Assembly (NCBI RefSeq): GCF_004210375.1
Contig: NC_134827.1
Span: forward strand, 103,525,285 to 103,589,284
Length of the DNA: 64,000 bases
Reading direction: 5' to 3'
Source of the DNA: Tachypleus tridentatus
Lineage: Eukaryota > Arthropoda > Merostomata > Xiphosura > Limulidae
In this document: positions 1-9,530 of the stretch, piece by piece
Numbering within the stretch: position 1 is the stretch's first letter
Layout: every line of letters starts with the position of its first letter
The notes under the pieces: generated by a model
What the model saw: the letters and a program-made list of their open reading frames with translations, nothing else
The model's database searches: none
What the model was told of the DNA's origin: nothing
Made by a program: the position numbers and the translations under genes

Positions 1-1578
1 TTCATCCGAAAAGTGTCGCATTTTATTTGTTTTAACTTCTAAAACCTCCTAAATAAATATCAAATTTTTTACTTTTTATCTGTTTATTTTTTCTTCTCTA
101 ATGTTAAAGAGTGCTGGTTTAATTGACTGACTCGTAACTGCCATAAAAAAAAAAAAATAAAAAAAAAAATTGGAGAATCAATCTAAATTACCCATGTGCG
201 CCCTGTAACATGAGTTTCACATGCACAAGTTGCAGGATGCATGTGCATTCTTGAAAGCCCTTGAAGTTAATTTGGAGGGCTACAGATTGCTTGAAACGGG
301 ACCTTTATTTTTGCAAAAGAACTTAATTATTATAATAGCAGAATATATAGTGGTATCAAACCCTAATGTGTGCTGCAGAGTCAAGCACAGTAAATAATAT
401 TCTGTTTACTCTGTGTTCATACTTTGAACAAGTAGGAATTTTATAAACTTTTGGTGGAATCTGATTGATTTTGATGTAGATTTCAGCTTCCAAAAAATGC
501 TTGAAAGTGGCCTCGATAATTCAGCATAAACCATGATTTCCCTTATGAAACACTGTAAAATATTAAGTACATATATCTTGCTTTTCTTAATACAAGTAAT
601 AGCGTACCAGTATTTCGTAAAATAGCAACATTTTGTTCGTATATTATTACGGTTTACAAATAAATGTTAAAATTTTAAATATTTTTCTTAAAATGTAGAA
701 CAGTAAACATGAAAGTAATATATAGAAAGCAACGATTCCTACAACCTACATTGTTATAAAGTGTTTTACACTCGTGCATTGTGCTGGCTAAGCCTCGTCA
801 AAATTCACGTGCGGAGGATGTGGACAACTTTTTATATGTGCCTTTTTAGAACTAAACATCATAAGTTACTACATTGATACTATAAAAATCCACACAAATT
901 TATCAGTCTTTCTAACTAAGTTGTATTTGGGTCTTGTTTCTGATCAGAATCCTATTTTAATCTTATATTTCACTCATCAATAGTTATAATGGCTCTCCTC
1001 ACATAAACACTTTAGGAATACTGACAGGGCTACATAGTTCAAAATGGACAATTTGGATTGGTTATAAACATACACATAAGAGAAACAGAGCTTGGTAAAC
1101 AGGTATTTTCAAAAGATGAAATTGTGGGTGGAGCCACTGTGGTGGGTTGGCTGAATATAATATCTTGGCAGATAGAAAAGCTATGAGACTCTTTATGTTA
1201 TGTTCTAGCTTGTCAATATTGGTAATGTGAGCTTCTAATTGGTTAAAAACTGCATACATTATATTGCGGGTGTCATAAAATGTAATCTTACCAAAAGCTG
1301 GTAATAATGATGACGGATAGCATGCAAAAATTCATATTTAGTTATTGAAAACAAACGTTCTTTATAATTAAAAAAAAAAAAGTACATATACTAAGTTTTG
1401 AATTACAAATTGCAATTTAATGACATATTTTTGACGTACATTTTGAATGCCAATCTACAAAACATGATGGCATGAGCTGTAAACTCCACCCAATCCAATT
1501 GTAGGAAAGGGTTAAGAGGTTATGTTACAGCTGTTTGGAAAAACTTTATATATCAAGTTTTTTTTTCGTGTGTTTTAG
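1..1578 (+). other. Abl intron (3' part), no gene seen
   Basis: This stretch precedes the first recognisable Abl exon and ends in a pyrimidine-rich tract with TTTTAG at 1573-1578, a good splice acceptor. I looked for the preceding kinase-domain exon, which would encode the DVWAFG/VYELMR region, and did not find it, so it must lie upstream of the window. The rest is AT-rich sequence without a supported feature. Confidence 0.6.
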
Positions 1579-1668
1579 GCTGGTTGTGGGAGCCTCTAGA
1601 AAGGCCAACGTTTGAATATATTCATCACACTTTAGAGACAATGTTCCAAAATTCCAGCATAACAGAAG
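1579..1668 (+). CDS. Abl: Abl tyrosine kinase, exon with the end of the kinase domain
   Basis: Abl is a non-receptor tyrosine kinase that acts on actin regulators and signalling adaptors. This 90-nt exon is bounded by TTTTAG before 1579 and GAAG|GTAAG after 1668. It encodes WLWEPLERPTFEYIHH and then TLETMFQNSSITE, which lines up with the end of the human ABL1 kinase domain (WQWNPSDRPSFAEIHQ, then AFETMFQESSISDE). The W-x4-RP-x-F pattern is the usual subdomain XI signature of tyrosine kinases. The exon starts with the last two bases of a codon (probably Cys) and ends in phase 1, which fits the next exon exactly. The catalytic exons are upstream and outside the window. The assignment comes from recalled human protein sequence and is strong because the match continues through the following exons. 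Confidence 0.93.
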
Positions 1669-3737
1669 GTAAGTTGTAGAATGGTAAGATTTTATTTTCT
1701 TGTGTGATTAAAAACTTAAAAACAATTTGTTGATTTATTAAAATAAAATAGATAGATTAGTAAATACTTTAATATTAAACTAGACAAAGAAAAAAATTAT
1801 GGAGAAACATTATTATTTAACTATTCTAATCGAGATATGCAAATGTAACCATTAAAAGTATACTGTGAACCGACATCAGATTTTTTAATAATAATAATAA
1901 ATTTAGCCAATTCTTTCATCTTAACCATTTTCATTCTGTAATTGGTGACTTGGCATTTATGGCCATTTGGTGTGACCAGCAGGTCTACCCAACTGTGTTG
2001 TAAAAACGTTCCCTTGTAGTGAGACAACTGAGCTGCTCGCACGTCCTTAAATTACCCACCTTAGTACCGCATGTGCATACTTCACCAAGCAGAAGTGGAA
2101 CTAGTATATTTAGATATTGAAAGTGTTCAAAGAAGTCAAATTCTGATTTCCATTTAATAGTGGATAGTGGACACTTTTTGAAAACCTGTCCAAAATTTAA
2201 TTACACACATTTTAGGTTAAGGTATTAAATATCTTTACTAAATCTTTTCACTAACTCTGAGTTTAAAGATTTTTTTTTTTCTTGCTAATATAATTGTGTA
2301 AGAAATAGACTTAGTGCTAACTGACGATACTATCCTGTTATAAACCAAACTGATTACTACTTTTTAAATATTAGTATAATAAACTTTGGTGTATTGCTGC
2401 TTACCAGAGGTGGCCCTAGTAATTTATCCCATGATTTGGGTGCCCTCTACTTTTCAAAGAATACTTGACCAAGTTTATCTGGGCAAACCATTTGTTGCCG
2501 TATTTTTAATTATTTATCCAAATATATTTGCATGTTAACTTGTATTACAATATGTGCTCACTAGATGGCGCTGCAAATATTGTTTGCCTAATATCTCGTG
2601 AATTCAGCCTGAATTGTGTATCGGAAACACTGGGGAGAAAAGAATCATTTCTATTCTTCATTACAAGTTCACTGAAATAAGATAAGTAATTATTTTAATT
2701 GAGAATATTTTGTGCAGAAATACGATAAAATCACCAATGTGTAAGTATAATATGTGAAAAGCTCAATTTAAAAAAAAAAACAACATTTTTTTAATCTATT
2801 TCCAGAAGAGTCGAAGGGGGAATTAGAAATATATGTTGGCACTTGTCTTTACCATGGCATAAAACTGGATACAACTTTTACTGGAATAGACACAAATGTA
2901 CATTTTCATGCACTCTGATATGCAAATAGTTGAATTTTTTCCCATTTTGTTATGTTTTTGTATGGGGAGAGTCAAACTTCACAGAAAACAAACTGGGGGG
3001 GGTTCTGGGCAATCTGCCATATTTTGATCAATTACAGGTTTTACAAATATACATACAAAAATATGGTAAATGCTGTTTCTGTTATTTTTGGGGGTTATAA
3101 GGTCACAAAAAGCATAATTTTAGGTGTTATGGTTCATTTTTGTTAATATTTTGACCAATTTACATGAGGTTTAGTATAAATGTAGATGTAGAAAATTTTG
3201 AAATTTTTGTTTTTTACTCGTGTTTTTCAGTGAGGAAAGAGCTATAGGAGTCTTTTTCAACTATTGACGTATATATCAACCAAATTGCATGACATTTAGT
3301 ACACAGGTACCTTCTTGTATGTCCCAAGTGGTGATATAAACAGTTTTTATATGTTATGTGTTTTTTCACAAATTTTTTGGTGTCAAAATTGGCCATGTTT
3401 GGATTGTGTGGCAGAGCCATGTTGCTCTTTCCTCTCTAATTCTCTCCATACAGACTGGGTCAATTTGACCAACCACATGACCTCTTGTCTTTCACACACA
3501 AATAATTATAGTTTTGGTGAAGTATTTGTCCATGTGCAAAGTGATTTTCATGTTAAGATTGAAATATTTTTCTGTCTAAACAATCTTGCATTTCCTTTAT
3601 GTATTCTCTAAAATCTTCTAAATAGATTTGAAATGCTTGTTTTCAGTAAAACTTTCATATTTTATCTGTTATTTTTTTTCTATTCTAACTTTACACAAGT
3701 TTGCTAAATTTTACCACCAAAAAGAAAAACTGAAATA

Positions 3738-3999
3738 CAGTGGAACCCCTCTAAAGTAGCCACCTTCAGGAATGAGACAAACTGGCCTGATTAGAGGGGT
3801 TCCACTGTACATAATTAGGGATTATATAAACAAAAAAAGGGACTGTGATTGAATGACTGCTTTCAAGGGGTGACCGAATCTGAGGGGTGGCTGCTTAGAG
3901 GGGTTCCACTGTACATAATTAGGGATTATATTAACAAAAAAAGGGACTGTGATTGAATGACTGCTTTCAAGGGGTGACCGAATCTGAGGGGTTCCACTG
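3738..3999. mobile_element. MITE with 17-bp inverted ends; right end present three times
   Basis: The left end at 3738-3754 (CAGTGGAACCCCTCTAA) is the exact reverse complement of 3791-3807. Both are flanked by TA, the target duplication expected of Tc1/mariner and pogo-type elements. The right end recurs at 3895-3911 and at about 3986-3999. Each recurrence follows a copied segment that includes ACATAATTAGGGATTATAT and a run of A. The element therefore looks like a short non-autonomous DNA transposon whose right part was tandemly copied. It has no coding capacity. Pogo/Tigger-like kinship is suggested by the CAGTGGAACC-type end and is an inference. Confidence 0.7.
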
Positions 4000-4001
4000 T
4001 A

Positions 4002-4547
4002 AATTTAAATTCTCTTTTTGTCTTTGTGGAATTACTACAAGTGTAACATGAAACTACATTCATTTATCCAAAGTAGCTTTAAACAGTATACATTTAATTG
4101 TTGTTATTAGATTTTATTGTTTTATTACCATATGAACAGTGTCTAATTATTATTCATGCATTTACAAGTTGTGAATCACTTCAGAAGCATGCAGTTTATG
4201 TTGGGTTATTGCTTTACATTACCCATAAGTTACTCTGAGCTTCTTACATGTATACCTTTTGAAATATATTTATTATAGTTTTATTATTAACATAATCTAA
4301 CCTAAACAGAACTCTATTTTGATATTTTAGTTACTGTTATAATAATAAATTAAAAACTGACTGACTACTGTACTCTTTTTTTTTTTTTTTTGCTCTTAAC
4401 TGTCAATAACACTTAACCATACTTTTATTTATATTTATGGTAGTAACACACAAAATAATCTTTAATCTGTATTTAATTAAATAATGAACAAAAAGTATTT
4501 TAACATGAAAAAATAGACAATTTCCTCTAACTATTACAAACTTTCTG
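4002..4547. other. AT-rich intron sequence, nothing recognised
   Basis: AT-rich sequence with a T-run near 4376-4392. I see no exon, repeat unit or inverted repeat in it. Confidence 0.5.
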
Positions 4548-4646
4548 ACTACCTGTCTTCCCTCTAGTCTTCCGCTGCTAAATTAGGGACGGCTATCGCA
4601 GATAGCCTTCGTGTAGCTTTGCGCAAAGTTAAAAAACAAACAAACT
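4548..4646 (+). mobile_element. SINE-A, 3' fragment
   Basis: Only the last ~100 bases of SINE-A remain: the TCTAGTCTT, AAATTAGGGACGGCTA and GTAGCTTTGCGC blocks, followed by a CAAACAAAC tail. The tRNA-like head and the middle are missing. It lies inside the large Abl intron in the same orientation as the gene. Confidence 0.85.
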
Positions 4647-4931
4647 AGTCAAAGTTTCAAGATAAGTTATTGTTTATACTGGTAAGATACATATTAATTA
4701 TTTCTTATCCCAAAAGTAAAGTAGAATAGTTGAATTAATCTTAGAAGGTTCACTGAAGTGGATAAAGGATTTTTCTTTCAAATTTTTCCAAACTAACCCA
4801 AGAAAGATCTCAAGTTGTAATAACCTAGTTTCTTTTCACTTCTTCAACTTAAACTTTCAGGTAACATTATAAATGAGTCAGTTTTTGTTCTTCAGTGATG
4901 TCGAGAAAGCCCACTTGTAGAGAAAAATACA

Positions 4932-5031
4932 TATGTAAACACGGCTCGTTTGGGTTAAGAAAATTTTTTACGTAGAGGAGCGAACAACGTTTCAACCTTC
5001 TTCAGTCATCATCACGAGCCGTTTTTACATA
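4932..5031. mobile_element. 100-bp element with 18-bp terminal inverted repeats
   Basis: Bases 4932-4949 (TATGTAAACACGGCTCGT) match the reverse complement of 5014-5031 at 17 of 18 positions. The interior contains GAGGAGCGAACAACGTTTC and CCTTCTTCAGTCATCATC, a motif I recall only vaguely from dispersed invertebrate retroelements. The ends suggest a tiny non-autonomous element or a hairpin-forming repeat. The family is not assigned. Confidence 0.5.
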
Positions 5032-5112
5032 TATACTTTTTGTTCTTGTCTTCTTCCAGCTTTGATCTCTCATTCTTTGTATATAAACTTGCATGTGTCA
5101 ATCCTTCTGTAG

Positions 5113-5220
5113 AAGTAGAGAAGCAGCTAGAAAAGAACATTCCAGTACCTTGCAGAGTGTATGGAGAACAGTCATCCAGCCTTTATCAGCGTAATGAGGA
5201 TTACCCGTTAGCTGATCAAG
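5113..5220 (+). CDS. Abl: Abl tyrosine kinase, linker exon after the kinase domain
   Basis: This 108-nt exon follows the CTTCTGTAG acceptor and ends CAAG|GTTTC. Its phase (2 bases, 35 codons, 1 base) joins cleanly to both neighbouring exons. With the last base of the previous exon it reads EVEKQLEKNIPVPCR and continues to NEDYPLADQ. The start matches human ABL1 DEVEKELGKQG, which directly follows the SISDE of the kinase end, so exon order and identity support each other. The segment lies between the catalytic domain and the long disordered tail. An in-frame ATG at 5040 upstream is intronic and is not a start site. The GTTTCT donor is weaker than the donor of the preceding exon but acceptable. 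Confidence 0.88.
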
Positions 5221-5433
5221 GTTTCTTTTTTAACCTTTTTCTTTCTTTTGACATCCTTTGTACCATAATAATAATAAATACTTCATTAGTGTTTAGCTTT
5301 CTTAAAATAGTTCAGCATCTATGAAATGGTTGTTTGCTTCTAACCTGTAGTAGCTCATAGTCTTTGGTTTTAATATAGTAGGTGAAATATTTTATTTAAA
5401 TTTTTAGTAAGTAGGTGGCATAATTTAGAGGAA

Positions 5434-5541
5434 CGTTATAATGTTACAGTCAATCCCACTTGTTCATTGATAAAAAAAAAAAAGTAGCTCACGAGTTAAT
5501 GGTAGTTGGTGGTGACTAGCTGCCTTCCCTCTTGTCTTATA
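5434..5541 (+). mobile_element. SINE-A, middle fragment
   Basis: It starts at the CGTTATAATGTTACAGTCAA block and runs to TGCCTTCCCTCTTGTCTT. Both the head and the 3' tail are missing. It is followed at once by a second partial copy that starts at the same block. Confidence 0.75.
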
Positions 5542-5543
5542 TC

Positions 5544-5693
5544 ATTATAATGTTACAGTCAATCCCACTATTCATTGGCAAAAAAGTACTTCAAAAGTTA
5601 ATGGTGGTTGTTGATGACTAGTCTTGTACTGCTAAATTTGGGATAACTAATGCAGATAGCCCTCATGTAGTTTTACATGAATTCAAAACAAAC
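5544..5693 (+). mobile_element. SINE-A, headless copy
   Basis: It begins again at ATTATAATGTTACAGTCAA and ends with GATAGCCCTCATGTAG and a short CAAAACAAACC tail. Its direct abutment to the preceding fragment suggests a local duplication, or insertion of one SINE into another. Confidence 0.75.
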
Positions 5694-6334
5694 CAATAAT
5701 CAGGTTGCTGTTTGTTGGTTTTACAGATACAAATGAGGGTTACAACTTTTGGAAAAGGCCAAATTTCGATAAATGTTTGTTTTGCTTTTCAGAAATCTGT
5801 GGAAAAAATCTGTTGTTGTGTTAACAAATATGTTAAAATACTGAATGTTTTGCAGACTTGTATGGAAGATAATGTAATGTTTTGTGCTGTTGTCTAGTAA
5901 CACATTAAAAAGTGACTAAAACTTGTCCAAGTTTCTTCAGGTAACAAAGGAAAGTATGAGTTGTGTAAAGTAGTTATGAAATTAAGCTACTTTAACTGTT
6001 ACAGTAGCTAAGTAGTTATGAGGCTGAATCTGTGTAACTAGCTAAATAGTTGAACGGTTAAAATTGTTTGATATACAAAATAATTTTCAGGTTTGTTGGA
6101 AATTCTTGTTTAAACCTTTTATTCATAAAAATAACCAAAATCTGATAAAGTTGAAATGCCCAGGAAATCGGTTTTATTTGATGAATGCAGTGTTTTTGTT
6201 TTTTATTTGCTGTTGGATTGCTGACCTCGTATGCATTCAAAGTAATGCAGATAGTAAACCTTAAAGTTAGGTATTAAATATTCTGTGCACAATTAGTATT
6301 TAACTCTGGTTAATCATCATTTTTGTTTTTTTAG

Positions 6335-9130
6335 GTTGTCTCAGAGAAGGCTCTTCTAAACACCAGGCCTTCATCCCTATTAGATCTACACTTGTTCAAC
6401 TTCGAAGATGTAGTCCTTGTAACAAGTCAGCACCTGTACTATCAAAACGAACCGGTACCTTTGAAGACAAGTCTCACGGAACTATTGGGGGAAAGGAAAT
6501 GGGTAAAAATAAGATTGATATCTCAAACAAGAAAGTTAGGGCAGTAAACAGAAGTGAGGAAATACATGGTTATTTAACGGGGGAAACTCCAGGCACCGAC
6601 GAATCGGATGCTCATACTGCAGCTTCTAGTGTTCCAGCAGTATCCCTGAACCAGCACAAAATGAAAAAAGCAAAGACTTACTGTCTTAACAATCGGCAAC
6701 ATAATAATACAAAAGATAATAGTGTTTCAAATAAAACAAAAGAACCCAAGAAACTGCAAGTTGCAGCTCTAGAGGTCCAAAATGTGAAACGAGCCATTAA
6801 TCGTTATGGTACACTTCCCAAAGGAGCAAGAATCGGAGCATATTTGGATTCACTCAGACAACATGGTGTCTATGCTGGAACCAAGTATCCTGAACCTCTT
6901 ATGGAAAGTGAGTCTCAAATGTTTAATGATATTGGGTTGAAAGTTCTACTGTGCACCAGTGCTCACAAAATCAAAATTTTAGCAATATAGATGCTTATAA
7001 ACCAGAGACTGGAATTCATTTCTTTTCAAAATACCCACATTCAAGATGGCAAAGACAAGAGGGTGTTAATAGTTCATCTCAAGTTTGTTTACATAGACAA
7101 ACGTCAGATTTTACATGCTATAAGAACAAGGACATATATGAAAGTGAATCTATCCCAGACTTTAGACATCTTAGTTCAAAGCCTTCTCTATCTCCTAGGC
7201 TACCTAGAAGTCGAAGGATAGGTCACAAATCTTCTCGGATGGGAAAAATAAGGGAATTGTTTCTGAATCTTCAGAAACTGAAAACAACCATGAACCTGGT
7301 ATGGACAACTCTTCAAACTCTGGTGCTGAAACTAGACTTGAAAACCATAATGATAGCTACACTAGAACTTTTGATTCTTTGGAATCCAGAGCTGTTGAAT
7401 CTCGGTCATTGTCATCTTCTTTTGGTTCCAGTGTTTTACAAATATCAGTAAGAGTAACACCCAAAGAGAGATCACCAACTCCAAAATTCCCAATTGTAAA
7501 AAGTGGTTCAGTAGATGACCAGTTGAGATGGAAGACTGAGAAGAAATTTGGTCAGAGTCCATTAGAATGTCCAAACACTATAACAGCACTGACTTGGAGT
7601 ACCAGTGTAGATAGTCCATTTTTTTCGGGAAAAGGCCAGAAGTATTCAGAAACCATCAAGGTATCTCCTGATATTGTTTCTTCACCATTGCCACGTATAG
7701 GTTTTCCTTCACGTCCCTCATTTGTAAGAGAATTTGTGGATATGTGCTCAGAACGGGAAGTTACACATGAAGATAAAGCCTCTTCACTTGCCAAGGTGGA
7801 AAACATTAGTCAAACAACGAAGAACCCAGCAACTCATCTAGTCTCAGAATATTTTGAAAGTCTTAAACTGAAAGAAAGAAGGGCTATAGAAGTAGGAGAT
7901 GCATCCTTCCAAATCGCTGAAGGAGTGGAACAACCTTCAGAAAAGGCCAAGGAACAGTTGGGTGCAACAAATCGTCCAAAAAAGAGTTTGCTTTCTCCAG
8001 ACTTACTTTTAAAATCTGAACTTGTAAATTGTTCGATGCTAGGCTCTCGGGAAAGGAGCGAGCTTTCTGAGCAGATCAGCTCAAACAGGGTAAAAGGAAC
8101 GGGGGAATCGCAGTTTCATTTTTATGTACCCTTCAGTAGACCTGAAGAAGATGTAGAAAAAACTTCCATTTATGATACTAATAAAGTTTTACCAAAACTG
8201 AAATGTAAGCTTCTGGAGGAAGAGAATAAACATGAACTGGCAATATTCTGCCAGTTAAATGAACCATCTGTGGTTGTAGAGAAGGGAGAAGAGAGACATA
8301 GTTCTAGAAGTGTTACAAATTTAGAAAGGAGCACCACACAAGAATCGGAGCTTGGCATGAGTAGCCCTTGTATTATCATCTCTGAGAGTATGGAATATCA
8401 ACCAATAGAGAAAACAAAGTCATTGGAACAAGAAGAAGAAATCGTTATAAACAGGAGCAATGAATCTGTAAGTTCATCAATTTATATTAAGGAGAATATT
8501 GCACCAAAAACACTGGTTGAAGCATCACCAATGGTTGAACACACAGAAGAAATCATTCATGAAGGAGAATTTGGGACTGAATCAGAAACTTCCCCTCAAA
8601 ACAGCGAAACTGAAGATCGGTGGTCCCCAGTTATTCCTAAACCTGTGGTTCCATTGAAATCATCATTAAAGGATTCTCATGCCGTGATGTCTCCAGGTCC
8701 TAGGCCCTCTAAAACAGTTGACAGGCCCTGTGTTTCTCCCCAGGAAGATGTTGAAAGTTCTCCATCATCACAGGGCACCAAAGATGAGCAGACCAGTAAA
8801 CAAGAATTTTATAGCATTGGAAGTAAAGATACCATATTGGAAATCTCCACTGCCCTTGAAAACAGTATACATTCATTAAAACTTGCTACTTCTATAAGTA
8901 GTGGGAATGTCATGCAGCTATTGGATAAAGTGAAACTCCTTCAGTCTTCATGTGTAAACTATGCAGATAATGTTTCTCCACACAGGCGATTTCGTTTTGC
9001 GTGAACTGTTGTCTAAACTGGAAAAGCAGGCGAACAATTGCCTTCAGGTAATAACATTGTATCTAGTACACGACTTTTTGATGAATTACAAAATACCGTG
9101 AGAGACTTAGTAAATATAGTAAAGAAGTGA
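6335..9130 (+). CDS. Abl: Abl tyrosine kinase, large terminal exon with F-actin-binding domain
   Basis: The exon joins in phase to the linker exon and encodes the long disordered tail of Abl. Visible pieces are a basic/Pro segment with SAPVLSKRTGTFED near 6420-6470, the motif GTLPKGARIGAYLDSL near 6810-6855, a Ser/Glu-rich region, and RWSPVIPKPVVPLKSSLK near 8620-8670. The C-terminal F-actin-binding domain starts near 8840 (STALENSIHSLKLATSIS). It matches human ABL1 [20 protein letters not shown] and ends VNIVKK-stop at 9128-9130, against SDIVQR-stop in human. The frame changes four times: -1 near 6931-6950, -1 near 7235-7255, +1 near 8990-9000 and -1 near 9045-9048. Each lies at or beside a short homopolymer. 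Splice sites are intact. Either these are assembly errors or this is a decaying gene copy. Confidence 0.88.
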
Positions 9131-9530
9131 AGAATTAGGCTAATATATTAAAACAAAAGTTACTATAATGTACATTTTATACTATTTGTAATTTTAGGGG
9201 TAAAATCGTGGATTCTAGATAGACAGTGGGTTTTACTTGTCTGGTTTTCTAGTCTTAACTTTGCTCATTACCAGACCTAAGAGAGAAATATATCAACTGT
9301 CTGACTCTTAGTTCTATAGTTTCAAGTGAGAAAAGCAATGTGTTTACCACTTATTTATTCCCTGTACACAAAAAGACACTCTTTAATATGTTATTGAATT
9401 AGATCTCAAGTCATGGCTGTTGTGAGGGGCATTCCAGTTTTGTTTCACCAATTCAGAGAGGTCGTGTTTTCCCTTTGACAAATAGCACCTCAAAGATGAC
9501 CTAGCAGTAATAAAATTACAAATGAATGTT
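9131..9530 (+). other. Abl: Probable Abl 3' UTR with AATAAA at 9509-9514
   Basis: The sequence after the Abl stop is AT-rich and non-coding. The first AATAAA on this strand that I see is at 9509-9514, with another at 9877-9882. Which one is used cannot be decided from sequence alone. Confidence 0.45.

Larger units (their letters stand above)
1669..5112 (+). other. Abl intron with transposable-element debris
   Basis: The 3.44-kb intron runs from GTAAG to a CTTCTGTAG acceptor. It holds a MITE at 3738-3999, a SINE 3' fragment at 4548-4646 and a 100-bp inverted-repeat element at 4932-5031. The part at 2900-3650 is T-rich low-complexity sequence with open frames that resemble no protein I know; it may be an old dispersed repeat. 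No other feature is supported. Confidence 0.7.
5221..6334 (+). other. Abl intron
   Basis: The 1.1-kb intron ends in a strong acceptor, a TTTTTGTTTTTTTAG tract before 6335. Two truncated SINE copies lie at 5434-5693. The remainder is AT-rich, and the small open frames in it on both strands show no resemblance to known proteins. Confidence 0.7.

Noticed and set aside
1821-2042. 73-codon minus-strand frame in the Abl intron
   Set aside because: No recognised motif, no splice or promoter evidence, and AT-rich intron composition.
3315-3611. 98-codon + strand open frame in the Abl intron
   Set aside because: The composition is that of T-rich intron sequence. It matches no family I know and has no splice-site support.
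4945-5010. Hammerhead ribozyme core (CTGAAGA...GAAAC on the minus strand)
   Set aside because: The core letters are present, but only five bases separate them, so stem II cannot form, and no matching stems I and III were found.
6943-6982. A 40-base intron to explain the first Abl frame change
   Set aside because: The GT...AG pair exists, but the length is below the usual animal minimum and removing it gives the wrong frame.
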